Source of the DNA: Amorphoplanes friuliensis DSM 7358
GTDB taxonomy: Bacteria > Actinomycetota > Actinomycetes > Mycobacteriales > Micromonosporaceae
DNA length: 64,000 nt
Direction: 5' to 3'
Assembly (NCBI RefSeq): GCF_000494755.1
Contig: NC_022657.1
Location: 7,222,001-7,286,000, forward strand
Within the stretch, counting starts at the first letter, position 1. Every line of letters starts with the position of its first letter. Below the pieces are notes generated by a model, which saw only the letters and a program-made list of their open reading frames with translations, did no database searches and was not told where the DNA came from. A program made the translations under genes and the position numbers. Positions 28,627-36,944 of this stretch are shown piece by piece.

Positions 28627-30255
28627 ATGCGCCGCAAGCGAACACTCATCCTCTCCGTGGCCGCCGTCGTGGCAGCCGCGGGGACCGCCTGGATCGCCCT
28701 CCCGGCATCCGCGGCCGCGGCCACCGCCGCCTTCACGAAAACCTCCGACTGGGGCACCGGCTGGCAGGGCGACGTCACGATCACCAACGGCGGCTCGTCC
28801 GCCATGACGTCCTGGAAGGTCGAGTTCGACCTCCCCGCCGGCGGCACGATCGGCAGCTTCTGGGAGGCCGAGATGGTCGCCAGCGGCAGCCACCGGACCT
28901 TCACCAACCGGTCCTGGAACGGCAACGTGCCGGTCGGCGGCAAGGTCTCGTTCGGCCTGGTCGGTGCCGGTGGAACCCCGCTGAACTGCCTGCTCAACGG
29001 TCAGCCCTGCGGTGGTGGCGGCCCGACGGCGCCCACGACGGCGCCGACGACCCGGCCCACCACGGTCGCGCCGACAAAGCCCCCGACCACCGCACCCACC
29101 ACCAAGCCGCCGACGACGTCGCCCACCACGCCGCCGACGACCGACCCGAGCGTCCCGCCGGCCTCGAGCCTGCTGCCGGTCAAGATCACGAACAACACCG
29201 GCCGCAACGACGCCGTCTTCCTCTACCTGCTGGGCGTCAACCTCACCACCGGCAAGCTCGGGTACGTGAACAGTGGTGGCGCGTTCACCAACTGGACCGG
29301 CGGACAGCCCACACCGGTGCCGGCGCCCGACGTGTCGATCCCCGGCCCGGCCAACGGCTCCAGCACCACGATCAAGATGCCGAAGAACCTGTCCGGCCGC
29401 CTGTACATGTCGTTCGGCAAGAAGCTGGACTTCCGGCTCAGCACCGACGGCCTCGTGCAGCCCGCACCGTGGGCCGGCGCCGACCCCAACAAGGACATCC
29501 TGTTCGACTGGAGCGAGTTCACGCTCAACGACTCGGGCCTGTGGCTGAACAGCTCGCAGGTCGACATGTTCGCCGTTCCGCACGTCGTGTCGGTGCAGGG
29601 CGGCAACGGCGTCACCACGAAGACCGGTGAGGTCAAGGCCGGCGGCCGCCAGAAGGTCATCGACCAGGTCAAGGCGCAGGCGGGCTTCGAGAAGACGGTC
29701 TACACCCGCTCCGACGGGACCGTGCTGCGGGTGCTCGCACCGGGCAAGGCGGCCGACGGCGGACAGTTCAGCCCGACGTACCTGGACCCGTACATCACCT
29801 CGGCGTGGAACGCGTACACCGGCAAGAACCTGACCGTGGTGCCGTTCGGTGACCAGCCGAACACCAAGTTCTTCGGGCGTACCTCGGGCAACGTCATGAA
29901 CTTCACCGACAGCACCGGCAAGACGGTGGCGTCGTTCACCAAGCCCTCCACCGCCAACGTGTGGGGCTGCGACGGGGCCCTGGGCGCACCGAACGACCTG
30001 GTCGTCGGCCCGATCGCCCGGACGCTCTGCGCCGCCATGCACCGCACCACGCTCGGCACGCTGGACACCCAGCCCAGCGGCACGGCCGCCGACTTCTACA
30101 AGGGCAACCTGACCAACCACTACTCGCGGATCATCCACGAGCAGATGGTGGACGGTAAGGCGTACGGCTTCGCCTTCGACGACGTGCAGAACCAGGAGTC
30201 GCTCGTGCACTCCGGCGACCCGCGCCAGGCCGGCATCATCATGACGCCGTTCTGA
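28627..30255 (+). CDS. Secreted GH64 beta-1,3-glucanase with CBM2 domain
   Basis: A 542-residue secreted enzyme. MRRKRTLILSVAAVVAAAG begins the signal peptide, cleaved near ASA-AAA. About 32-125 is a CBM2-type cellulose/chitin-binding domain (TSDWGTGWQGDVTITNGG, SFGLVGAGG). About 130-178 is a Pro/Thr linker. About 182-542 is glycoside hydrolase family 64, which cuts beta-1,3-glucan from fungal walls; the candidate catalytic acids are the Glu in DWSEFTLN and the Asp in SQVDMFAVP, and the domain ends LVHSGDPRQAGIIMTPF. GGAGG precedes the ATG. Together with the upstream protease it suits attack on fungal cell walls. Confidence 0.94.
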   Translation: MRRKRTLILSVAAVVAAAGTAWIALPASAAAATAAFTKTSDWGTGWQGDVTITNGGSSAMTSWKVEFDLPAGGTIGSFWEAEMVASGSHRTFTNRSWNGNVPVGGKVSFGLVGAGGTPLNCLLNGQPCGGGGPTAPTTAPTTRPTTVAPTKPPTTAPTTKPPTTSPTTPPTTDPSVPPASSLLPVKITNNTGRNDAVFLYLLGVNLTTGKLGYVNSGGAFTNWTGGQPTPVPAPDVSIPGPANGSSTTIKMPKNLSGRLYMSFGKKLDFRLSTDGLVQPAPWAGADPNKDILFDWSEFTLNDSGLWLNSSQVDMFAVPHVVSVQGGNGVTTKTGEVKAGGRQKVIDQVKAQAGFEKTVYTRSDGTVLRVLAPGKAADGGQFSPTYLDPYITSAWNAYTGKNLTVVPFGDQPNTKFFGRTSGNVMNFTDSTGKTVASFTKPSTANVWGCDGALGAPNDLVVGPIARTLCAAMHRTTLGTLDTQPSGTAADFYKGNLTNHYSRIIHEQMVDGKAYGFAFDDVQNQESLVHSGDPRQAGIIMTPF

Positions 30256-30277
30256 TCTGACCGATAGTCCGTAACCG

Positions 30278-30330
30278 GCCCGGCACGTCAACCGAATTTC
30301 CACAATTCCGTGCGACGTGCCGGGCTTTTT
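30278..30330 (+). terminator. Rho-independent terminator after the GH64 gene
   Basis: GCCCGGCACGTC (30278-30289) pairs perfectly with GACGTGCCGGGC (30314-30325), followed directly by TTTTT. This is the clearest intrinsic terminator in the window. Confidence 0.92.
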
Positions 30331-30476
30331 ACCTGCTCGCAATATAACAATTCTGAATATTGTGACGGGGAGCACCAAAGACCAATTCGGGGAATCACCG
30401 CTGGGCCCGGAAACTTGTCGTACCTGTGTCGGACGCTGTACTCGCCCGACCCAGACGACGGATGGGACCCACTTTC

Positions 30477-31760
30477 ATGACCCAGGCGCCCGAACGCCTC
30501 GAAGCACCGACGGCGGCGCCGACGCCCGGGGAGCTCATGTCTTCTCGCGCGAGGCTGCAGCTCGTGCTGGTGCTCGGCTTCCTCATCGCCCTCGGCCCGC
30601 TCACCATCGACATGTACCTGCCGTCGCTCCCGACGATCACGGACGACCTGCAGACCACGGCCGCGGCGGTGCAGCTCACGCTCACCGGCACGCTGGCCGG
30701 TCTCGCGCTGGGCCAGCTGCTGATCGGCCCGGTCTCCGACGCGGTCGGACGCCGCGCGCCGCTGCTCGCCGGTGTCGCCGTGCACATCCTGGCCTCGGTC
30801 CTCTGCGTCATCGCCCCGAACCTCGCCGTCCTCGGCACGCTCCGGGTCCTGCAGGGCCTCGGTGCCGCCGCGGCCGCGGTCGTCGCGATGGCCATCGTCC
30901 GCGACCTGTTCACCGGGTTCGCCGCGGCGAAGCTCCTCTCCCGCCTGATGCTCGTCATGGGCGCGGCGCCGATCCTCGCGCCCACCCTCGGCGGCATCAC
31001 CCTCAACTGGACGTCCTGGCGCGGCGTCTTCGTGGTGCTCGCCCTCTTCGGCGTCGCGATCCTCACGGTGACCGCACTGGCGCTGCCCGAGACGCTGCCC
31101 GTCGAGCGGCGCCGCAACGGCGGTGTCGGGGGCACGCTCCGCGACTACGGCCGGCTCTTCACCGACCGCACCTACCTCGGGCTGATCCTGGTGGCGGGGC
31201 TCGCGATGGCGGCGCTCTTCGCGTACGTGTCGGGCTCGTCGTTCGTCTTCCAGGACCAGTACGGCCTGACGCAGCAGCAGTTCGGCTTCGTCTTCGGCGC
31301 CGGCGCGGTCGGCCTCATCACGGCCACGCAGCTCAACGTGCGGCTGCTGCGCCGCTGGTCGCCGTCGCAGATCCTGATCTCCGCCCTCGCCGGCGGCGCG
31401 GTCGCCGGCCTGGTCCTGCTGCTCTTCGCCGCAACCGGCTTCGGCGGCCTGATCGGCGTCCTCGTGCCGCTCTGGGTGGTCCTCGCCTCGGCCGGCCTGG
31501 CCCTGCCGAACGCCCCGGCCCTCGCCCTGTCCCGCCACGGCGAGGCGGCCGGCACCGCCGCGGCCCTGCTCGGCGCCGTGCAGTTCGGCGTCGGCGCCCT
31601 GGCGGCCCCGCTGGTCGGCGTCCTCGGCACGGGCGCAACCGGGATGGCGTTTGTCATCGCCGGCGGCATGCTTGCCGCCAACGTCGTGCTCCTCGTGGTG
31701 GTCCGCCCGTGGCGGCTGCCGGTCGAGGCCGGCGAGCCCGCCGTGGCCGTCGCCCACTGA
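30477..31760 (+). CDS. Bcr/CflA-family drug efflux MFS transporter
   Basis: A 427-residue 12-helix major facilitator protein. The Bcr/CflA hallmarks are visible: LGPLTIDMYLPSLPTI in helix 1, GQLLIGPVSDAVGRRAPLL in loop 2-3, and RVLQGLGAAAAAVVAMAIVRD in helix 4-5. These pumps export drugs such as bicyclomycin or sulfonamides by proton antiport. The ATG at 30477 gives a 35-residue hydrophilic Pro-rich leader (MTQAPERLEAPTAAP). The gene follows the GH64 terminator by about 150 bases and ends in a strong hairpin, so it is probably monocistronic. Confidence 0.93.
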   Translation: MTQAPERLEAPTAAPTPGELMSSRARLQLVLVLGFLIALGPLTIDMYLPSLPTITDDLQTTAAAVQLTLTGTLAGLALGQLLIGPVSDAVGRRAPLLAGVAVHILASVLCVIAPNLAVLGTLRVLQGLGAAAAAVVAMAIVRDLFTGFAAAKLLSRLMLVMGAAPILAPTLGGITLNWTSWRGVFVVLALFGVAILTVTALALPETLPVERRRNGGVGGTLRDYGRLFTDRTYLGLILVAGLAMAALFAYVSGSSFVFQDQYGLTQQQFGFVFGAGAVGLITATQLNVRLLRRWSPSQILISALAGGAVAGLVLLLFAATGFGGLIGVLVPLWVVLASAGLALPNAPALALSRHGEAAGTAAALLGAVQFGVGALAAPLVGVLGTGATGMAFVIAGGMLAANVVLLVVVRPWRLPVEAGEPAVAVAH

Positions 31761-31776
31761 CACAAGGCTGTAACGC

Positions 31777-31810
31777 ACCGGGGTTTCGCCAGGTCTGGCG
31801 GAACCCCGGT
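31777..31810 (+). terminator. Terminator hairpin after the Bcr/CflA gene
   Basis: ACCGGGGTTTCGCCAG (31777-31792) pairs with CTGGCGGAACCCCGGT (31795-31810) with one T-G pair. It lies 17 bases past the efflux gene and 22 bases ahead of the PrsW start. Confidence 0.8.
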
Positions 31811-31831
31811 CGTGTACGCAAGGATCCGTCC

Positions 31832-32638
31832 ATGCGTGATCTCTCCCGCCGGTGGGCCTGGCTCGGTGTGCTCGTCATCGGCCTCGTGCTCTACGTCATC
31901 GTTCTGCGCACGCTGGTCCGGACCCAGAACCCGAACTTCATCCCGTCGCTGCTGCTGCTCGGCGCGACCGTGGTTCCGCTGGCCTTCCTGACCTTCGCGC
32001 AGGCCCGCACCGGCCGCTGGCAGGTGCCGGCGTCCGCACTGGTCACGGCGGCGTTTTTCGGCGGGGTCATCGGGGTCGTCGTCGCGGGCACCCTCGAGTA
32101 CGACGCGCTGCGCGGCCTCGGCGCCCTTCCGATGGTCTTCGTCGCGCTGATCGAGGAAACCGCGAAGATGATCGTGCCGGTCATCCTGCTCTTCCTGCTG
32201 CTGGCCCGGCACGGACGACGGCTGCCCTCCGACGGGCTCGTCATCGGTGTCGCGTCCGGCATGGGCTTCGCCGCGCTGGAGACGATGGGCTACGGCTTCA
32301 CCGCACTGCTGTCCTCGCAGGGCAACATCTCCACGGTCCAGGAGACACTCTTCGTCCGCGGCCTCACCGCACCGGCCGGGCACACCGCGTGGACCGGTCT
32401 GACCTGCGGCGCGCTCTGGGCGCTGATCGCCAGCCCATCCGGCAAGAAGGTGCTGGCGTTCATCGGCACCTTCATCGGCGCGGTCGCGATGCACACCGCC
32501 TGGGACACCTTCGGCGGCGTGATCCCGTTCATCATCCTGGCGGTCCTGAGCCTGGGCTGGCTCTTCCTCGCCCTCCACCGCTACCGCGCCTTCGCGGAGC
32601 ACAACACCTTCGCACCGCGCGAAGCGCTGGCAATTTAG
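31832..32638 (+). CDS. PrsW-family intramembrane metalloprotease
   Basis: A 268-residue polytopic membrane protein of the PrsW (M82) family, which cleaves anti-sigma factors or other membrane substrates. Probable zinc and catalytic motifs are FVALIEETAKM (EE pair), GMGFAALETMGYG, AGHTAWTG and MHTAWDTFGG, each inside or beside a hydrophobic helix. The ATG at 31832 has AAGGA eight bases upstream and starts a short basic N-terminus (MRDLSRRWAW) before helix 1. No anti-sigma gene is adjacent, so the substrate is not suggested by context. Confidence 0.88.
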   Translation: MRDLSRRWAWLGVLVIGLVLYVIVLRTLVRTQNPNFIPSLLLLGATVVPLAFLTFAQARTGRWQVPASALVTAAFFGGVIGVVVAGTLEYDALRGLGALPMVFVALIEETAKMIVPVILLFLLLARHGRRLPSDGLVIGVASGMGFAALETMGYGFTALLSSQGNISTVQETLFVRGLTAPAGHTAWTGLTCGALWALIASPSGKKVLAFIGTFIGAVAMHTAWDTFGGVIPFIILAVLSLGWLFLALHRYRAFAEHNTFAPREALAI

Positions 32639-32702
32639 GGTCTGCGTGCCTGCGGCGAGGGTCCAGGTTTCGCCCGCGCAGCGGGAGCTGGGCGGGCCGA
32701 CC

Positions 32703-33581
32703 TCAGTTGGGCTGGACTCGGCCTCGTTTCCAGTAGCCCATGAAGGCGACGGCGCGGCGGTCGACGCCGCGTTCGGTGACCAGGTGGCGGCGCAGCGAGA
32801 CCACGGGGCCCGCCTCGCCGGCGAGCCAGGCGTAGAAGCCGCCGGCGGGGTTCTCGGGCACGTCCCAGACGTCGCCGTCCTCCTGCTCGACGACGTCGTC
32901 GAGGGCGCCGGGCGGGGCGACGCGGTCCAGCTGCTCGCGGAGCACGGGCTCGAGCCGCTCGCCCCGGCTGCGGACGAGCCAGGTGATCTCGGCGGGACCG
33001 GCGATGGGCAGGCAGTCGTCGGGGAAGGGCACCTCGAGGAAGGCCCGGGCCGGGCGGTCCAGCCTCTCCAGGATCGAGGAGGCGGCCGGCAGGGCCGTCT
33101 CGTCCGCCGCCAGCAGCAGCCGGGTCGCGTCCGCGGGCGGGCGCCAGGCGACGTCGGTGACCGGGTGGCCGGGCGTGGCGCTGATCATCACGATGCGATC
33201 GCCCACCGAGGCCCGGCCCGCCCAGCGGGACGCCGGGCTGGCGTCGCCGTGCAGGACGAAGTCGACGTCCACCTCGAGCGACTCCGGGCGGAAGGCCCGC
33301 ACCGTGTAGACGCGCAGTGGCGCCCAGGAGTCCGTGGGGCCGGAACGCCAGGCGGCCATCCAGTCCGCCTCGCGGGCGAACGCGTCGCAGTCGGCGCCCT
33401 CGGGCATGAAGATCAGGCTCATCCGCTGGTCGTAACCGTGGTGGTCGAAGTCGATCAGTGAGTCACCGGACAGGGTCACCCGGACGAAGGTGCTGCTCAG
33501 CCGCCTGACGCCGGCCACGCGGAGGGAAAACGGCTGGTACGGCTGGGTGGTGCGGGCGGCCGCCGGGGCAGTCGTCGTCAT
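32703..33581 (-). CDS. Siderophore-interacting protein (FAD-dependent ferric-siderophore reductase)
   Basis: A 292-residue SIP/ViuB-type flavoprotein that reduces ferric siderophores in the cytoplasm to release iron. Family features include RVTLSGDSLIDFD, the flavin-binding WAPLRVYTVRAFRPE (RxYT), HGDASPASRWAGRASVGD, LLLAADETALPAASSIL and the C-terminal GFYAWLAGEAGPVVSLRRHLV with GYWKRG. The ATG at 33581 gives a normal-length protein. An iron box lies 36-54 bases upstream, so the gene should be induced when iron is scarce. No siderophore synthesis genes are nearby. Confidence 0.95.
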   Translation of the reverse strand: MTTTAPAAARTTQPYQPFSLRVAGVRRLSSTFVRVTLSGDSLIDFDHHGYDQRMSLIFMPEGADCDAFAREADWMAAWRSGPTDSWAPLRVYTVRAFRPESLEVDVDFVLHGDASPASRWAGRASVGDRIVMISATPGHPVTDVAWRPPADATRLLLAADETALPAASSILERLDRPARAFLEVPFPDDCLPIAGPAEITWLVRSRGERLEPVLREQLDRVAPPGALDDVVEQEDGDVWDVPENPAGGFYAWLAGEAGPVVSLRRHLVTERGVDRRAVAFMGYWKRGRVQPN

Positions 33582-33616
33582 GACCGGTCCGTTCGGTGAG
33601 GGGAAGCCAACAAAGC

Positions 33617-33635
33617 TAAGGCTACCCTTACCTAT
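33617..33635 (-). promoter_or_regulatory. IdeR/DmdR-type iron box
   Basis: On the minus strand the 19 bases read ATAGGTAAGGGTAGCCTTA, agreeing at 14 of 19 positions with the actinobacterial iron-box consensus TTAGGTTAGGCTAACCTAA. It lies just upstream of the siderophore-interacting protein gene and overlaps the last bases of the upstream minus-strand gene (stop at 33628). Confidence 0.8.
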
Positions 33636-34647
33636 TCCCGCCGCTCCAGTGCCATGCCCTCCCGGCAAAAAGTGTCCGCGCCCGGTCCGCCAGCATCGGG
33701 GACCCGCACTCCTCCGCGAGCTCCAGGCCGTCGCGCAGCACCCGGCGCGCCTGAGGACGGCGGCGCGCGGCGTTCAGGAGGGCGCCGTGGTCGACCAGCG
33801 CTGTCGCCAGCTCAAAACGCCGCGGTGTCCCCTGCAGCACCCGGATCGCCTCCTCGGCGGAAGCGAGCCCGGCAGCGCCACCCCGGATCTGTCCCTGGAT
33901 GCGCAACGCCCGGCCGAGAGCCGACGCCAGCCCGTGCCGCCGGGTCAGGGTCACCTCCTCGGCCGCCAGCCGCTCGGCCGCCTCGCCCGCGCCGAGACCG
34001 GCCAGCACCACGGAGGCGGCCGACCGCCACGGCAGCACACCGGGATGGTCCGAGCGCCGCACCGCGAGACGTTCACCGCAGCGGTAGAGGTCGGCCAAAC
34101 CCTCGCCGGGCCGCGCCACCGCGGTGTGCAGGCGACCGCGGACGTACCGGAGAAGGAGGAACTCGGGGTGGTCCGGCAGCTCGCCGCCGAAGCCCGCCGG
34201 CCCGAGCAGACCGTCCGCGAGCTCCAGCTGACCGAGATCGAGGAGGACGGCGATGCGACGCGACATCAGCAGCGCGGCGGCCGGACCCGCAGGATCGGCG
34301 CCGGAAACCGCGAGGAGCTCGGCGGCGGCCTCCGCGTCGCGGACGGCATCCGCCAGCCGGCCCTGCCGCCGCGCCACGGAACTGCGCTGCGAGTAGGCCA
34401 TCACCAGACCGGCCGCGGAGCCGAAACGGCCGGCGACGTCGATCGCCAGGGTGCAGCCGGAGTGGGCCGCCGCCAGGTCGTCCGCGTCCGCCAGCCGGCG
34501 GAGGGCATGGAGGTAGCGCGGCAGGTCGTCTGCACCGGCCGGCGGCGCCAGAGGCACCGGGCGACTGTCCGGGGGGACGGTGCCGTTACGCGGGGTGAGT
34601 TCCCGGCCGGGGTCCGCCAACCCCGGCCGTTCGTCACTGACGGTCAT
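33628..34647 (-). CDS. TPR-like alpha-helical protein resembling the C-terminal half of LAL regulators
   Basis: A 339-residue soluble, Ala/Leu/Arg-rich helical protein. Helix pairs such as YLHALRRLADADDLAAAHSG, RQGRLADAVRDAEAAAELLA and LATALVDHGALLNAARRRPQ look like degenerate TPR repeats. The last segment, ARRVLRDGLELAEECGSPML, resembles the tail of large ATP-binding LuxR (LAL) regulators before their DNA-binding domain, but no helix-turn-helix and no ATPase domain are present. It may be a scaffold or a remnant. The ATG at 34647 is chosen because coding character begins there. Its stop lies inside the iron box of the next gene. Confidence 0.7.
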   Translation of the reverse strand: MTVSDERPGLADPGRELTPRNGTVPPDSRPVPLAPPAGADDLPRYLHALRRLADADDLAAAHSGCTLAIDVAGRFGSAAGLVMAYSQRSSVARRQGRLADAVRDAEAAAELLAVSGADPAGPAAALLMSRRIAVLLDLGQLELADGLLGPAGFGGELPDHPEFLLLRYVRGRLHTAVARPGEGLADLYRCGERLAVRRSDHPGVLPWRSAASVVLAGLGAGEAAERLAAEEVTLTRRHGLASALGRALRIQGQIRGGAAGLASAEEAIRVLQGTPRRFELATALVDHGALLNAARRRPQARRVLRDGLELAEECGSPMLADRARTLFAGRAWHWSGGNR

Positions 34648-34751
34648 ACAAGCTTGTGTACCCTTCCGGCCGCTCGAGCCACCATCGATCGGTGCTCGAT
34701 CCTTCGTGGACCCCGAGGTTGTGCCGAGCGGGCCGGGCTGCACAATGCGGC

Positions 34752-35681
34752 ATGCGCAGTCCGACTCAACGCGACCTCGACAATCGCACGATCGACGACC
34801 TTCTCGCACCTGTCCTGGGGGCGAATGTCGCCGAAGCAGCAGAGTTGTCCGGTGGCGGGTACGCGGCGGTGTGGCGGGTCAGGCTCACCGACGGCCGCGA
34901 CGTCGTCGTGAAAGTCGGTCCGCCGGCGTCGGCACGGCTGCTCCGCTACGAGCGTGGCCTGGTCGAGGCCGAGGGCGACTACTTCCGGCTGGTCCGGTCG
35001 GGCGCTCCGGGCGTACCCGTGCCGGAGGTGGTGCACGTGGGTGCGGACTGGATCGCCACGACCCTGCTGCCCGGCACACCGCTGACCGAGATCACGGACA
35101 CCACCGGCGTACGCGAGCAGCTCGGCACCGCAGTCGCCCAGCTGCACCGGATCACCGGGCCGCACTTCGGCTACACCGGCGACCGGCCGCGGGCGGACGA
35201 CTGGCCCACGGCGTACGGGAGGATCCTCGAGGCTCTGCTGGCTGACGCGGCCGACTGGGACGTGCCGCTGCCTCCGGGGATCGGTGAGCTGGCGACGCGG
35301 CACGCGGCGAACCTGGCCACGGTCACCCGGCCGGCGCTGCTGCACTTCGATCTGTGGGACGGCAACGTGCTGGCCGTCGACGGGCGGCTGACCGGTCTGG
35401 TCGACGGCGAGCGGTACCTGTGGGGCGATCCCCTGCTCGACCTGGTCTCCCCCGCCCTGTACCACCGGATCGAGGACGAGCCGGAGCACCCGTTCCTGCG
35501 GGGATACACCGCCGCGACCGGGCTGGTGCTCGACGACGCCGCGCGGACCCGTCTCGCGCTCTACCGGGTGCACCTGCACACGTTGATGCTGGCCGAGGGA
35601 CCGAGCCGCGGGATACCGGCCGGCGGCGAGCGACACGTCCGCCTCACCGGTCTGCTCGAGGACGAACTGCGCAACCTGTGA
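34752..35681 (+). CDS. Aminoglycoside phosphotransferase/choline kinase-family protein
   Basis: A 309-residue small-molecule kinase fold. Seen are the N-lobe ELSGGGYAAVWRV and VVVKVG (ATP lysine), the Brenner motif LLHFDLWDGNVL (catalytic Asp in HxDxxxxN) and the metal-binding GLVDGERYLWGDPLLDL, where the usual D-F/W-E reads DGE. The family includes antibiotic-inactivating enzymes, choline/homoserine kinases and metabolic fructosamine kinases; nothing here selects a substrate. ATG at 34752. It is divergent from the TPR-like gene with a 104-base gap. Confidence 0.85.
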   Translation: MRSPTQRDLDNRTIDDLLAPVLGANVAEAAELSGGGYAAVWRVRLTDGRDVVVKVGPPASARLLRYERGLVEAEGDYFRLVRSGAPGVPVPEVVHVGADWIATTLLPGTPLTEITDTTGVREQLGTAVAQLHRITGPHFGYTGDRPRADDWPTAYGRILEALLADAADWDVPLPPGIGELATRHAANLATVTRPALLHFDLWDGNVLAVDGRLTGLVDGERYLWGDPLLDLVSPALYHRIEDEPEHPFLRGYTAATGLVLDDAARTRLALYRVHLHTLMLAEGPSRGIPAGGERHVRLTGLLEDELRNL

Positions 35682-35739
35682 CGCACATGCAAGGCTGATC
35701 GGGTCGACGGCCTGGCAGTTGCGGCCCTAGTCTGGTCAG

Positions 35740-36138
35740 GTGACGACCTACCGGATCGGCGAGGCAGCCGACCTGCTCGGGGTCAGCGTCGACACCGTGC
35801 GGCGCTGGATCGACGCCGGCCGGCTCGCCGCCGATCGTGACGACCACGGCCACCGCAGTGTCGGCGGCGCCGACCTGGCCGCGTTCGCCCGGTCCCTGGC
35901 CGACGACCCCGGCTCGGGATCCAGCCGCTCCTCGGCCCGCAACCGGCTGCGCGGCATCGTCACGGCGATCACCCGCGACGCGGTGATGGCCCAGGTCGAC
36001 ATCCAGGCCGGACCGTTCCGGGTGGTGTCGCTGATGAGCCGCGAGGCCGTCGACGACCTCGGCCTGGAGGTCGGCTCGACCGCGGTCGCCGTGATCAAGT
36101 CCACGACGGTGGTCGTGGAAAAAGGGGACGACAGATGA
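35740..36138 (+). CDS. HTH-TOBE molybdate-responsive protein
   Basis: A 132-residue two-part protein. Residues 3-55 are a MerR/excisionase-type helix-turn-helix (YRIGEAADLLGVSVDTVRRW), and residues 65-130 are a TOBE domain (RNRLRGIVTAITRDAVMAQVDI, LGLEVGSTAVAVIKSTTVVV), which binds molybdate or a similar oxyanion. The GTG start at 35740 is followed by an ATGA overlap with modA, so it is the first gene of the molybdate operon. It may repress or tune the operon when molybdate is abundant, or serve as an intracellular molybdate store; both are inferences from the domains. Confidence 0.9.
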   Translation: MTTYRIGEAADLLGVSVDTVRRWIDAGRLAADRDDHGHRSVGGADLAAFARSLADDPGSGSSRSSARNRLRGIVTAITRDAVMAQVDIQAGPFRVVSLMSREAVDDLGLEVGSTAVAVIKSTTVVVEKGDDR

Positions 36139-36944
36139 AGGCACGACTCCTCGCCGCGGTCGCTCTCGCTGCGGCCCTCTCCATGACCGGTTGCGGCGGC
36201 AGCGCCCTGAACGACGACTCCCCGGCCGGTGGCGGCTCCTCCGCCTCGGGCCCCGCCGGCAGTTCGGCCGCCGGCCCGATCACCGTGCTCGCGGCTGCCT
36301 CACTGACCGAGTCGTTCGACCGGATCGGGACCCTCTTCGAGCAGATCAACCCCAACCTCGACATCACCGTCTCGTACGGCGGCAGCTCCGGACTCGCCAC
36401 GCAGATCACCTCGGGTGCGCCCGCCGACGTGTTCGCCGCGGCCAGCCCGGCCACGATGGCAACGGTGACGGACGCCGGTGACACGACGGGCACCCCGGCG
36501 ACGTTCGCTCGGAACCAACTGGTGATCGCGGTCCCCAAGGGCAACCCGAAGGGGCTGACCTCACTCGGAAAGCTGGCCGGCTCCGGCATCAAAGTCGCGC
36601 TCTGCGCCGAGCAGGTGCCGTGCGGCGCGGCCGCCAAAAAGGCGTTGGACGCCGCGGGCGTGAAGCTCACGCCGGTCACCCAGGATCAGGACGTCAAGGC
36701 GGCGCTGGCCAAGCTGAAACTCGGCGAGGTCGACGCTGCACTGGTCTACCGCACCGACGCCAGGTCGGCCACGGCCGATGTCGACGGTGTGGAGTTCCCG
36801 GAGTCCGCCGAGGCCACCAACGACTACCCGATCGTGGCCCTCAAGGACGCACCCAACCCGGCGGGCGCGGCCGCGTTTGTCGCGTTCGTGCAGACCCCCG
36901 AGGCACAGCAGGTCCTCACCGACGCAGGGTTCCAGAAGCCCTGA
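36135..36944 (+). CDS. modA: Molybdate-binding lipoprotein of ABC transporter
   Basis: A 269-residue extracytoplasmic solute-binding protein for molybdate or tungstate. The signal ends in the lipobox SMTGC, placing the lipidated Cys near residue 20. Binding-domain motifs include ITVLAAASLTESFDRIG, VSYGGSSGLATQI, GAPADVFAAASPATM and the late DVKAALAKLKLGEVDAALVYRTDA typical of ModA. It starts inside the stop of the HTH-TOBE gene (ATGA), and its own stop overlaps the apparent start of modB. Confidence 0.96.
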   Translation: MKARLLAAVALAAALSMTGCGGSALNDDSPAGGGSSASGPAGSSAAGPITVLAAASLTESFDRIGTLFEQINPNLDITVSYGGSSGLATQITSGAPADVFAAASPATMATVTDAGDTTGTPATFARNQLVIAVPKGNPKGLTSLGKLAGSGIKVALCAEQVPCGAAAKKALDAAGVKLTPVTQDQDVKAALAKLKLGEVDAALVYRTDARSATADVDGVEFPESAEATNDYPIVALKDAPNPAGAAAFVAFVQTPEAQQVLTDAGFQKP

